Positions 41,810-53,675 of a stretch of DNA of 64,000 bases are shown piece by piece. Source of the stretch: Archegozetes longisetosus (taxonomy: Eukaryota; Arthropoda; Arachnida; Sarcoptiformes; Trhypochthoniidae); NCBI GenBank assembly GCA_018873245.2, contig JAEMBT020000003.1, positions 5,351,843 through 5,415,842 on the forward strand, in the 5' to 3' direction. The notes under the pieces were generated by a model. It was not told the DNA's origin. It saw nothing but the letters and a program-made list of their open reading frames with translations, and made no database searches. Positions within the stretch are counted from its first letter, which is position 1, and each line of letters opens with the position of its first letter. The position numbers were made by a program, and so were the translations under genes.

Positions 41810-41897
41810 ACGATCGTAAACACCAATTGAAATACCGATTCTCACGATCGCAAACACCAATTGAAACACCAATTCTCACGATCGCAAACACCAATTC
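41810..41897 (+). repeat. 34-bp tandem repeat, about 2.6 copies
   Basis: Units begin at 41810, 41844 and 41878, each with the palindrome CGATCG followed by CAAACACCAATTGAAAC (T for C in the first copy). Each full unit contains CACCAATTG and a diverged CACCAATTC half, so the unit is itself internally repeated. Confidence 0.88.
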
Positions 41898-44800
41898 GCG
41901 TATAATTAACATATTCTAAAAAGGAGTAACGTTTCGAAACCGACAATTTCTTTGACAATGAAATCTTGTGATAAGATGTGATAATTTTTTATTAGTTTCA
42001 AACTTATTACTTAAAACGGAATCTTTGCTACAATAATTATCTGTACCTTTCCTTTGGCATTGAGAGATATTTGGTTTGTTCAACAAGACTCTCTTTATCA
42101 AATCAATTTAATGTAATTCATGTTAGTCTTAGCGTAAGCCACTTCCATATTCTCTTATCAATTGTGGCCATAGGTATATATCTGTAAAATACATTCATAA
42201 TACAATTTATAGATCTCAACATAAAACCACTTTTCGTTTGGAAATTTTTTAGATTAATTCAGTAAATAATTACTTGTTTAATAGACATTTCAATTTAGTA
42301 ACTCATATGTATTAGTGTATTAGTCAAACTTATCGTAACAATTTTCAAATAAACATATCCAAAACAAATTGAAGCAAAAAAATCAAATTCAAGTCTCAAA
42401 TGTCTTAGTGTATGAAAGAGTTTCTTTTTTGTCTGCTTAATGTTTAGTTTTATTTCAAATATGTATAGGTTTTAACTCTTTGATCACATTTCTAAATATA
42501 TTGTGTAATAATATCATTGTGTTATTATTAAATAATCATTACTTAATATTAGTAAAACTAAACATTATCTGTAAAACTACATCTTATTTCCGAATTCCTT
42601 TCATCATTTACTTATGATGTTCAACCCTAACAATCAGCTCAGCCCTCAGTTCATTCCAAAAATAAACTTTGTTTAGAAAATTTCATTATTATATTATTAT
42701 TGTAAATATTAATGGCATAAGTACTAATTTGTTAATTATTTAGTTGTTGGATAACGAATGTTATTTGAATCAATATATTCCCATAAATGGGCTTTGTGCA
42801 CTGCTTTCTTGTAACTTTCAAGTTTTGGTTTGAAGTTTGTTTCACTTTAAATAATTCACTATATCTGTAAAGATCTGTCCAGTAATTCGTTGAACAATCT
42901 CTCGGTCTTAATCATAACTTATCAAACTCAAAAAACTAATTTTCCTTAACAAAAGATATAGATTTATTTGAAATTTTTCTAAATTCTTATTACTTATTTG
43001 CTACTTGTAGTTATGTTGATTCATTAATTTGTTTTTTGTTTTCTTTCATCAGTCAAAGTTATAACTTTATTCAAAATCGTTTTCATGGTTTTCAAATGCT
43101 TTTGTTGAGGTTAAAACAGCTTAAGAATTTGTTCAATCGAGTAGATTATCTCAATTGCATGGATAAATAAACCTTGAATCAAACTGAAATTTTAAGAGTA
43201 GTGTATAACTGCCTAAATTTGAAAAAAATTGTAAATTATATCCATTTATACAAATTGAATAGTAAGATCATTATCATGTCAAACATTATTGTGTCATATA
43301 ATTTAATTCTTTCTAGTAAATTAATTCAACCATTTAATCTTTTCAATTACAGCTAAACCTGTCTAACTTGACAACGCAGTTAAATTGTTTTCTAAAACAA
43401 TTAAAAACAGCAAAACAAAATAAGCCTTCATTTTCTATGGATTTGTTGAGTAGCTTTTTCAAAATCATCTAACTGTATATTCCAGTTGGGCAGGTTTTGG
43501 TGTAACAAGAAAACTTTCAATATTAAAATACAATTCTCATTGAATAAATACTTTATTAATGAAATACAGCTAAGTTTATGATTTTTACATTTTTTATGAG
43601 ATCTTATATTACCGAATTGAATACTTACACTAAATTAAAAAAACGCAAAGGTGTACGTCTGTTCTCAAAAACACGTCAATATTCAGGTCTGTATTAGTTA
43701 TACCTTATTATTCGTATAAGTCAAGCTCAACTTATATCAGTTTATAATTTGATTCGCCCTACAAATAGATTTACGCTAATTGAGGTTAACTCATAAATTC
43801 CACGAAACTTAGTGATCGTTTCTCTCACTATATTTCGAAATGATTTGATATACTTTGTAGATGTATTCGTTCAATTGTAGTCTACTTCCAAAACATTGGA
43901 ATGTTTATGTTTCACTTCGTTTTTAAGCTCGTTTATTCAAATCTAATAGAACCTTGGATTTTAATGCTGTGCATCTGCAATAATTGCCTAAACATTACTA
44001 GATGTTTAATAAAAAAGCATCTTTCTGTTTTGGCATAAACTTAAATTTTTACAATAACTTCGAACATTTGGTTGACATCTATTGATTGTTCAAACATGAA
44101 AATATGCAAATTTTGTGTGCGATCTAAATTAAGGCATAAGTACTTGTATCTGCTTAACATTATTTTGAGAATCAAAACCTTATTTCTGGATAATTTTAGA
44201 AAATTTACAGTATTATTAGAATAGGTTGATATAAAGGTATCGAACTTCAGGCTCGGTTTTATTATTGAACCTACGCAAACTTTACCAAGGTCCAATGCTC
44301 CAGGGGGGTATTTCAGAATTTCTCCAAATTCTCTTCCAAGGGGATCTAAACCCTATCGATTTAAGTGATAGTTTTTCGAAGTTTGAAATTTTGTCTGGAA
44401 ACTTTTCCAAATTTTGGTTCTTCAAGATCTTTCGCAAATGTCAGAGTTGTCAACAAAAAAATGCGATCAAATCTGTAGATTTACTGTTATCATTTACTTC
44501 TGATTTTCATCTAAATACCTACTCAACTAAGTAAATTGCTCCAGATCTAAATTATTCCGAATCAAAATAACCTCTGTACATTTTGGGTCAAAATCCGAAG
44601 ATGGGGTGTCCCTATTTACAGGATGGCAGGGGGATCTACGTCCTCCCTTGGCAAGACAGTTGAGAAGTAAAGATAGCCTTTTCTATCTGTCTCGAGAATA
44701 GTACTGAAATATTATCTGAATTTAGTTCATTAAATTGTAAATTTCCATTGATAGTGGGAATAATGAGCACAATGGAAAACTATCTATTGATAATTTAAAG

Positions 44801-45853
44801 AATGTGACTACAGGTATATCCATATAATCTTAGTTTATTGCCTTTTCGTTAAATTAGTTTTAGTTTGGCATTGAATTGTTTGATCGATTGAACTACAGAT
44901 TATTTTCTTTACAAGCAACTATTAAAAGGTTAATCAAATATGGTTTGCGAGTTTCGTAACTTTGAGTTTCAACCTTTGTATCTTTCTTACTCATTCTCAG
45001 TCTACTTGTGTTGATTTGCTTTATAATAACTGATAAATACATTGTATCAGAAAACAAACAATTTTATCAACAAAAGTGCAGACAATCGAAAAGTAAAGAT
45101 CTTTCGCGCGAATTCATAACTAAAAGCTTGGATTGGAAGCAAAGTTAAATTAACTTTTAGACACATTTAGCACAAAATCCATTCAAATAATCTAAGTTTT
45201 GTTCAGATATACTACTGTTGACGTCTGAGCCAATCGTCGAGACCTGACCACTGGTCACAAGTGAATGCCTAAAAAATAGCAGGGTTTAGTGTTTTGCTTT
45301 CCATTGAATAACTTGTTCGTCTTTGTTAGAAAATTATTCATCTTTACTGCAAACTTAAGTAATTTGAAGAGCAACTGTGAAAAGACTGAAGTCAGGGAAT
45401 TGTCAAATAGTTATAATACGCATGTCCCATATGTTTCACTCAAAATTGAAGCAAAAGTCTACTTAATAGCTGAATAGCATTAACATTGAATTTTCAAAAC
45501 TATTCATAACTAATAGTTATTCTTTTATCTTTACTGAACATTTGATTAACATCTGTTTTATTGGTAAGTTATTTAATCTATACACTTAATTAAATTTAGT
45601 TTTAAGTTAATTATAAGTCGTGTTTCTGTGTTTAGTTTTAATACAAACATAAAATACCGGTCTTTTAGTTAAACATTCGTATGTTTTATAGCAAATACAT
45701 AGAAAATCAATATTTTATTGCAAAACAGATCACTTTAACTGAAAAAAGATTCCATTTATTTCGGCTTTAATTCTGTTATTGAACTTGAAAATTGGTCAAA
45801 ATATATTTACAATAAATATTAATAATAATAATAATAAATAGAAAATCGAAGAA

Positions 45854-46675
45854 ATGGAAGACAAAGAGTTATTGAAATGCGAACAAACAGCCATATCTCT
45901 GGCTATCGAGTGCGGAAAAATGATGATTGCCTCGTCTGGAAAAAACAAGCAAGTCAGCCACAAAGAAAGTTACGCAGATTTGGTCACCGAAACCGATAGA
46001 GCGGTCGAGCAGTTTTTATTCGGCGAACTCAAGCGCCATTTCCCGAGCCATCAATTCATAGGAGAAGAGACTAGTTCTAAAGTGGGTCTCACTTGCGACC
46101 CGACTTGGATTATAGACCCAATCGATGGAACGATGAATTTTGTTCATACTTTTCCATACGTTTGCGTATCAATTGCTCTGGCGGTCAATAAGATACCAGT
46201 ATTAGGCATAGTCTACAGTCCATTTATAGACAAACTTTATTCTGCTCGCAAGGGATTCGGCGCTTATTGTAATGGAAAACCGATTAAAGCCAGAACTAAT
46301 TGCGAGTCATTGAAAGAAGCGCTACTCATTTGTGAGTTCGGTTCTCAAAGAGATGAAGAGAAACGAAACGCAGTCTTTCGTAATCTGGAAGCAGTTGGTT
46401 GGCTCTGTCATAGCATCAGATGCATGGGTTCGGCAGCTCTCAATATCTGTTCAATTGCTGAAGGAGCTGCAGATGGCTATTGGGAGTTTGGTCTGCACGT
46501 CTGGGATATGGCTGCATCTGCTATCATACTGACCGAAGCCGGTGGTGCTGTGATCGATACAAAAGGCGGACCACTAGATATCTTGAGTCGTAGAATTTTG
46601 GCTGCATGTTCTGAAAAGATAGCCAAAGAGCTGAGTAGTTCACTACCGATTCATCTGGAATTGGAACGCGATTAA
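45854..46675 (+). CDS. IMPA1: Inositol monophosphatase (IMPA1/2 family)
   Basis: A single-exon 273-aa protein (human IMPA1 277). It hydrolyses myo-inositol phosphates to free inositol with Mg2+, recycling inositol for phosphoinositide signalling, in the cytosol. The metal site is complete: GEE at 70-72, motif A WIIDPIDGTMNFVH at 85-98 with Asp88 and Asp91, and motif B HVWDMAASAIILTEAGG at 215-231 with Asp218. The second Thr of the usual DGTT is Met94; the first, catalytic Thr93 is kept. The C-terminal GGPLDILSRRILAA segment is typical of animal enzymes. It starts 35 bp after a TAA-rich run; GAAATGG gives a good start context. It lies 377 bp upstream of the HSPBAP1-like gene on the same strand. 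No introns are seen, unlike vertebrate IMPA genes. IMPA1 and IMPA2 cannot be told apart by eye. Confidence 0.95.
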   Translation: MEDKELLKCEQTAISLAIECGKMMIASSGKNKQVSHKESYADLVTETDRAVEQFLFGELKRHFPSHQFIGEETSSKVGLTCDPTWIIDPIDGTMNFVHTFPYVCVSIALAVNKIPVLGIVYSPFIDKLYSARKGFGAYCNGKPIKARTNCESLKEALLICEFGSQRDEEKRNAVFRNLEAVGWLCHSIRCMGSAALNICSIAEGAADGYWEFGLHVWDMAASAIILTEAGGAVIDTKGGPLDILSRRILAACSEKIAKELSSSLPIHLELERD

Positions 46676-47052
46676 ACCATTTATATATTTAGTTGTTATG
46701 ATCGACACATAGTTTTATTAATTTGTTTGATTATGTCTTATAAATTCTATGTCACTCTTTTTTAGGTCGATATTGTGAAGCAACAACTTTCGACCTTATT
46801 TTTAAGTCCAAGTTATAATTTATTTAAAAAACCTAAATGTCATTGTGGCATTCTCTCTACCTTTTGTTATATTAATTAATACTCTATTAATTACTATTCG
46901 ATGGTCAGAATTGCTTATTAGCTATAAATTTAAAGTATCCATATATTTTGTTAATCATTTTACGAGTCTAAGTATTATGTTATTTACAACTTAGTACCTG
47001 TTGAACAATAAATTTGCACTAATTATTTCCAATTTTTGTAGTTTGTATTTTA
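46676..47052 (+). other. Short spacer: IMPA 3' UTR and HSPBAP1-like promoter
   Basis: 377 bp of AT-rich DNA with no reading frame of interest. The candidate IMPA poly(A) signal at 47007-47012 lies only about 40 bp before the next start codon, so the IMPA 3' end and the next gene's 5' UTR abut or overlap. Confidence 0.5.
47007..47012 (+). promoter_or_regulatory. Candidate poly(A) signal of inositol monophosphatase
   Basis: AATAAA 332 nt after the IMPA stop, in the last 50 bp before the downstream gene. I saw no better-placed hexamer in between. Confidence 0.4.
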
Positions 47053-48293
47053 ATGGATGAAAAAGTTTCGGTCACACTTTCAAAAATCAATATTCCCTTT
47101 GTCATTCGTTCCAATTGTTTGTCTTCGTGGCCTTGTATCAACTGGACTTTGAGCGACTGGTCTGAAAAATGCGGTCAAACAAAGTTTCCTTTTCGTATCC
47201 ATAAAAAGAATTCAAACTGCTTTTGGGAGAACGAAGCCGTAGATCGTTTTGAAACAGATCTTTCGAATTTTTTAGAATGGAGTCATTCGGATTCGGTGAA
47301 TTGCAGTCCACATAATCCATTTGCGAAATATTCAAAGAATGATTATTGGGCTTATAGTAGTTATAATTATATGAATGAACTATTTTCCGGTGACACCCAA
47401 ACAGAGATCATTGATTCAGTGAAATGGTCAGAAACGGGACTGGATTGTAAATTAGATACTAATGGAAAAAATAGCACGTTATGGATCGGAACGAAAGGCG
47501 CTTTCACTCCTTGTCATCAGGATAGTTATGGATATAACTTAGTGGCGCAGATAACAGGAAAGTATGTCATTATTAGATAGAATTCGTTCTGAAAATAAGC
47601 CAGTTTATAAGTTCAACAATCAATAGGAAATTGTGGGTTTTGTTTCCTCCGTCGGACACCAAATCACTTTATCCAACAAGAGTTCCTTATGAAGAGTCGA
47701 GTGTTTTTAGTTCTGTTAATTTTCAAAGGCTTGATTATGAAATTCATCCACTCTTTCAAAACACTAATCCTCATATCGTCGAGCTCGAACCCGGACAAAT
47801 CCTGTTTGTTCCACATCACTGGTGGCACTACGTAGAAGTAGTCGAAGAATCTGTTGACAAAAGTTGTATCTCTATTAATACCTGGCTTTTTGATGATTGT
47901 TTTGAAAGTTCTTTGAATGAAAGTATTGTTCGTTTATTAACAGCTGCACTATTCAGAACATATGAGCCTTCAGAGCATTCTGAATGGCTAAATACTGGTT
48001 CAGATTTATTCAGTCCAGAAGAAGCAATTAATTCGATTCGCTTAATGATAAAACAATGCAAATCTTCGGCTCGCAATGAAGCACAAAATTCGATTTTGCC
48101 GAAAGACTCTCACATTGTTGAGGCTTCAAGTTTCGAAGAACTGAGAAAACGTTTTGATAATAAAAAGTACAAATTAGATAAACAAACCAAAAAAAGGACA
48201 TTCAGTACCGAATCAATAGTTAATTGTATTTTACATCCGGATGTTATTGAACTAATTGCAGAAAAGTTAAAACATATTTCATTTGATGGTTGA
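47053..48293 (+). CDS. HSPBAP1: HSPBAP1-like JmjC-domain protein (2 exons)
   Basis: Exons 47053-47561 and 47627-48293, split by a 65 bp intron inside codon 170 (frame preserved), give 391 aa; human HSPBAP1 is about 488, so the C-terminus is shorter. The family belongs to the JmjC Fe(II)/2-oxoglutarate oxygenases related to FIH; the human protein was named for binding HSP27, and its substrate is not established. Visible motifs: the iron-binding pair in LWIGTKGAFTPCHQDSYG (His155, Asp157), LFPPSDTKSLYPTRVPYEES as in human HSPBAP1, and the distal ligand in ILFVPHHWWHYVE (His237 by comparison with FIH). All three iron ligands are present, so the enzyme may be active. It follows IMPA on the same strand. 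The start is the first ATG of the frame and sits where the family begins (NIPFVIRS near residue 13). Confidence 0.9.
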
Positions 48294-51200
48294 GTTAGAA
48301 AAAATTGTTTGAACGATATTAAAAAACTTGTTAATGAATAAAAAGGCCTCAAATAAGTTTAATGTATGCTTATTGAGAGCTTTGAGAACTGGTGACTTAG
48401 TTTTAAATATAATAGATTTGTATCAAAAAATAACCCAAATTCGAGTGTTTGACTAGAATTGATCGTTTCTGCTATTATTCGTTACGATTTACTACAAGTT
48501 ATATCAGTTGAATATCAGTTCAATCACAACCAGTATCAGTTAAATGGGATTATATTTGTTGAACAAGACCGTTATCAGTGTTATGTAGGGCTTATCTGTG
48601 CATTTCTCAATTAATGAACTCTATCAAGAAAAGTAATATAGAGTGTATGTCACACATAGACCATTGGGGTGCGAGCATAGCTTTAAATAACCAGCTATTA
48701 ATTGGCATTATTCTCATTCGGATATCTTTTTTCGTTGACGCATTTGTCACTCCTGAACTTCAGTCTATTCTGTCGATTTGTGTAATTTTCACATTCAAGG
48801 CTAAAACTAACGTAAAACTTAAGTACAATATATATAGTGCTTCACCTCAACCAAAGCGAGGTTACAGGTATTAACATATTAAAAAGCTTTACGTAAAAAC
48901 ATCGATCGAAAAGTTTGCGTAAGTCTGATCTTCATAGAACTGACCGATTGGTGTCAATTGTTTGAATAGTTTATGAATAGGCCTTAATTGGGATTTGTTT
49001 AGGTTAGCCTTAATGAAAAGAGGATAAGTTAATCTAAATAATAAGTTTGGTACAGATAGTTATTTAAAAGTTATCATAGACTCATATATACACATTCAAA
49101 GGTTTATGTGTCAGAGGCATACTTTAGCAGAGGCGGAGCCCATCTTTCAGTTTCTTTAAGTGGAATGTTTTTAGTAGAGCAGATCAGACCTTACTCTCAA
49201 AAACTTTAGGTCCTTTTGCTCAATCTAACAATTAATGCGAGTTTCAGGTCGTAACCACAACGTCGCTCACTAAATACGAAGCATAGCATTCAATCACAAC
49301 TAAACTATGCTTTTGTCCAAAAAATATAGTTCAGGGGCTTTCGAGCTCTAGAGGTTTGACTGACAAAACTGGCTTTTGCTCCAAAACGGGGCATTTTCAC
49401 TAAAGCTAAGCAGATGTTTGTGTGTTTGCAATGAGTGCTCTCAGTCTCTCATAATATGGCCGTCGAGTAACTGCAACCAGACTCTAAGCTATTGTATGTG
49501 TTTTACTAATACTTCGAACAATTATGGTTTCAAACACGCCTAACTATTGATTGGATTACTTTCTCGTCATTTCTTACCACTTAATTGTGGCCTCTGATGA
49601 AGTTTAGTGGACATTAATCGGTGAGTTGTTTAGATTTGGTGACAGACTCTTACGATAGACTTATAGCTATTGTCTATGTGTTTGGTATATCACCACTCAA
49701 TGCATTCGCATTGCTTTCAATCCAATGCTATTTCGACGAGCATTCAATTATTCAATCTTTTTCTCTATCCTATTCGAGGACAATCCAAGGCCAGCTACTA
49801 ATTTCTACTAATCTATTATAAATCTATTATATTTGCTATTTTCTGCTTAAATACCATTTGCATTTTGCTTTACTTTTAGTGACTATATATTTGATTGTTC
49901 CTAAACTTTACACTTATGACAAATACTTGATATGAATGTGATTATGATTGCGATTATCAAATTTATAGCTTCTATAAAACAGCCATTAGTTTACGGCGAC
50001 TATTAATTATTCAAATTGTACCTCTGCCTCAGAACATACTTAATTATTCATCTAAACCAAGCCCAATACACATTGATTTCAATTATATTTATATTTATAT
50101 GTGTAAACAAAATATTGCTACAAATATTTCCTATTCTTCACTGTCTTATTAGTTGAATCTTAAAAAAGCCAGTCGTCAATAGTGGTCTCAATCTAACAAT
50201 CAATAGGATTATGAATAGGCCGAAGTTAACAAATAGATGTCTAACTATTCGTTATTTAGTTTAGTTTTGCATTGGATTGTATTCTAGCCTACAATAAGGT
50301 TCTCTAATATTGAGGTCATTTAGCACACTATATATGACCCCGATTTTGATTTGATTTCATGGAGACGTCTCTCATATTCTTTCTCCACTATGCTTTCCTC
50401 TTCTTAGTCAAACTTTTGGCAATTCTTTTCAAACTGAAGATCAGTTTAGGGGAGATATGCCTTACAAGTATAGGAGAAAAATATAAAAGGAACTTGAATT
50501 TTAATACTGCATCCCTATCCCTATCCTGTATATGCTAACTGCTAACTCGAGGTCGTTCAGTTGAGGTCAGGCAAGGCGAACCGTAGCTATACCTTTTAGA
50601 GGACATTTTCAGGGATTATTCCAAGTATACTAACACCAATTCTTAGCTTTCAATTCATACCAGATTCTAACTTGACGATATCTGTGAGGTCACAGGTTAT
50701 AAAATTTAGTACAACTCTGCTTTCGTGTATTCATTGTGGGCGATCGACCATTCCTACTAAATTGATCCTATTTCGTGTCCCATCCTATGCTCTTCTGCCC
50801 CATACTATCCAATCTTACCTTCGCTTGACACCCAATCGCAGAATGGGGCACATTGTCGAACATTGTGTCTGATTGCAGGTCTCTTAGACGTATTTTACAT
50901 ACACTTTTATTGCCATCTGTTCGCTTGATTGTCATGTTTGCCATTTGTAATCATATCTGGTGTATTGAGACCTATTTGTTAAGTTTCATCTGGTTCGTTA
51001 ATGCGTGCCGTATTACATAATAATCATACCATAAATACACTATCAAATGAATGGAAAGTTTTATACACCAGATATGGCACGTATTCATTTCATTCAACAC
51101 TTTTATTTCAACGATTAGGTTATGAATCGCTGCCACTTTCTATTAATGTATATATTAAGTGATCAGTAGTTGAGTTCTATTTTTTGGCGAACTATTCATT

Positions 51201-52176
51201 TATTCCATTTTCCTCAAATGTTCTGAAAGTGCGCCACTTACTAGTTATAAACTTACCATTTATATGGAGAGCAATGTTCTGCCAGATCATTCAACCTGAG
51301 CCGAGTCACTGCACTCGCTCCAGCACCACAGCTCTCTTGTCGGTCAGGCTCTCTCTCTCTCTCTCTCGAATACCTTCGCAGGCGAGTCTTCAGTTGACTC
51401 ATCATATGTTAAGTATAGTTTCATTTTTCTGCCACCACTATTGTTGTGTGTCCTAAACTCTTAGATATGTTTAGAAATCTCTTAAGGCTCTCATACCCTA
51501 TGTGTCAGATATTTGGTGCCAGCGATCGCCTCTCATGAATCATAACTTTATGAATAGAATTGATCATTTTTAACATTTGACATGAAACTTATGAGAAAGT
51601 AGTCTAAATGAAAGCTGAGGGAAATCCCTCATTCCGTTTTGTCACAGTTGTACGCTTCCAGTAGATATTCTCTCCTTTTGGCATCAACTCTTGGCCTAAC
51701 TACAACTCAATGTCAATTGTTGTCATTTTTTCCTTTTGATTAACTATCTGCTCAATGTCTGCTTATCTGTGTATCTCATTTGATTGGTTTGATAATAGAT
51801 CTTATTTATGCGCTACACTCCAAAACTGGTAGCAAAACCACATTTTTCTTATTTTTTTATTAATCTCTCTTAAAATTCAATGCACTCAAAGGTGGTCACC
51901 CCTAAGCTCATTGACTTTAATAAAAATATAATACTTGTCGTGACAATGACACCCGACTTATTTGTTCTCAATAATTCTTGTTTTCTAGAAGAAATTATTC
52001 TCAACCAATTCGTATTATATCATCTGAAATCGCTGAGAAAATAGTTTTATATTTTCTATAGTGGTTCTTAAGTAAATTCATCAAAAACGGAACCAACTCC
52101 AGGGAACAGCAGTAGCAGCAGTGGTGGCAGCGGCGGTAACAGCGGAGGTTGTGGCAGTATCAACAGCAGCAGTAAT
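48294..52176. other. Gene-free region upstream of SPOP
   Basis: About 3.9 kb without a supported gene. Candidates for SPOP 5' leader or promoter lie at about 51290-51370, where GC content rises and a 19-bp CT run sits at 51349-51367, and in a Gly/Ser-coding open stretch directly before the SPOP ATG (52072-52176). A perfect 13-bp inverted repeat (ATATCTGGTGTAT at 50953 and its complement at 51063) lies in between. Short frames at 48578-48874, 50672-50872 and 51184-51456 look like chance. Confidence 0.45.
48337..48342 (+). promoter_or_regulatory. Candidate poly(A) signal of HSPBAP1-like gene
   Basis: AATAAA 44 nt after the stop codon, well placed for a short 3' UTR. Confidence 0.55.

Positions 52177-53675
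<1,499 letters not shown>

Larger units (their letters stand above)
39699..45853. other. Gene-free region between NAB and inositol monophosphatase
   Basis: About 6.2 kb. The left part is presumably the NAB 3' UTR. I found no frame with family resemblance. It holds a 34-bp tandem repeat (41810-41897), two patches of a GC-richer dispersed repeat (about 41379-41415 and 41594-41640), an unidentified GC-richer patch at about 44270-44660 with G-runs (CTCCAGGGGGGTATTTC, GGCAGGGGGATC) that may be an old mobile element, and a short TAA/TAATAA run just before the next gene at about 45820-45838. Confidence 0.45.

Noticed and set aside
20249-41897. Tandem repeats at 20249, 32119 and 41810 as a CRISPR-like array
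   Set aside because: The units are directly adjacent with no unique spacers, and the genome is eukaryotic; they are minisatellites.
44265-44534. 89-codon plus-strand frame in the NAB-IMPA gap
   Set aside because: Low-complexity Phe/Ser/Lys content and no recognisable domain. The G-rich start may be mobile-element debris.
50672-51456. Frames at 50672-50872 and 51184-51456 upstream of SPOP
   Set aside because: A CxxC-like pair and a Ser/Leu run from the CT repeat give a false look of coding; no consistent splice path joins them to SPOP in frame.
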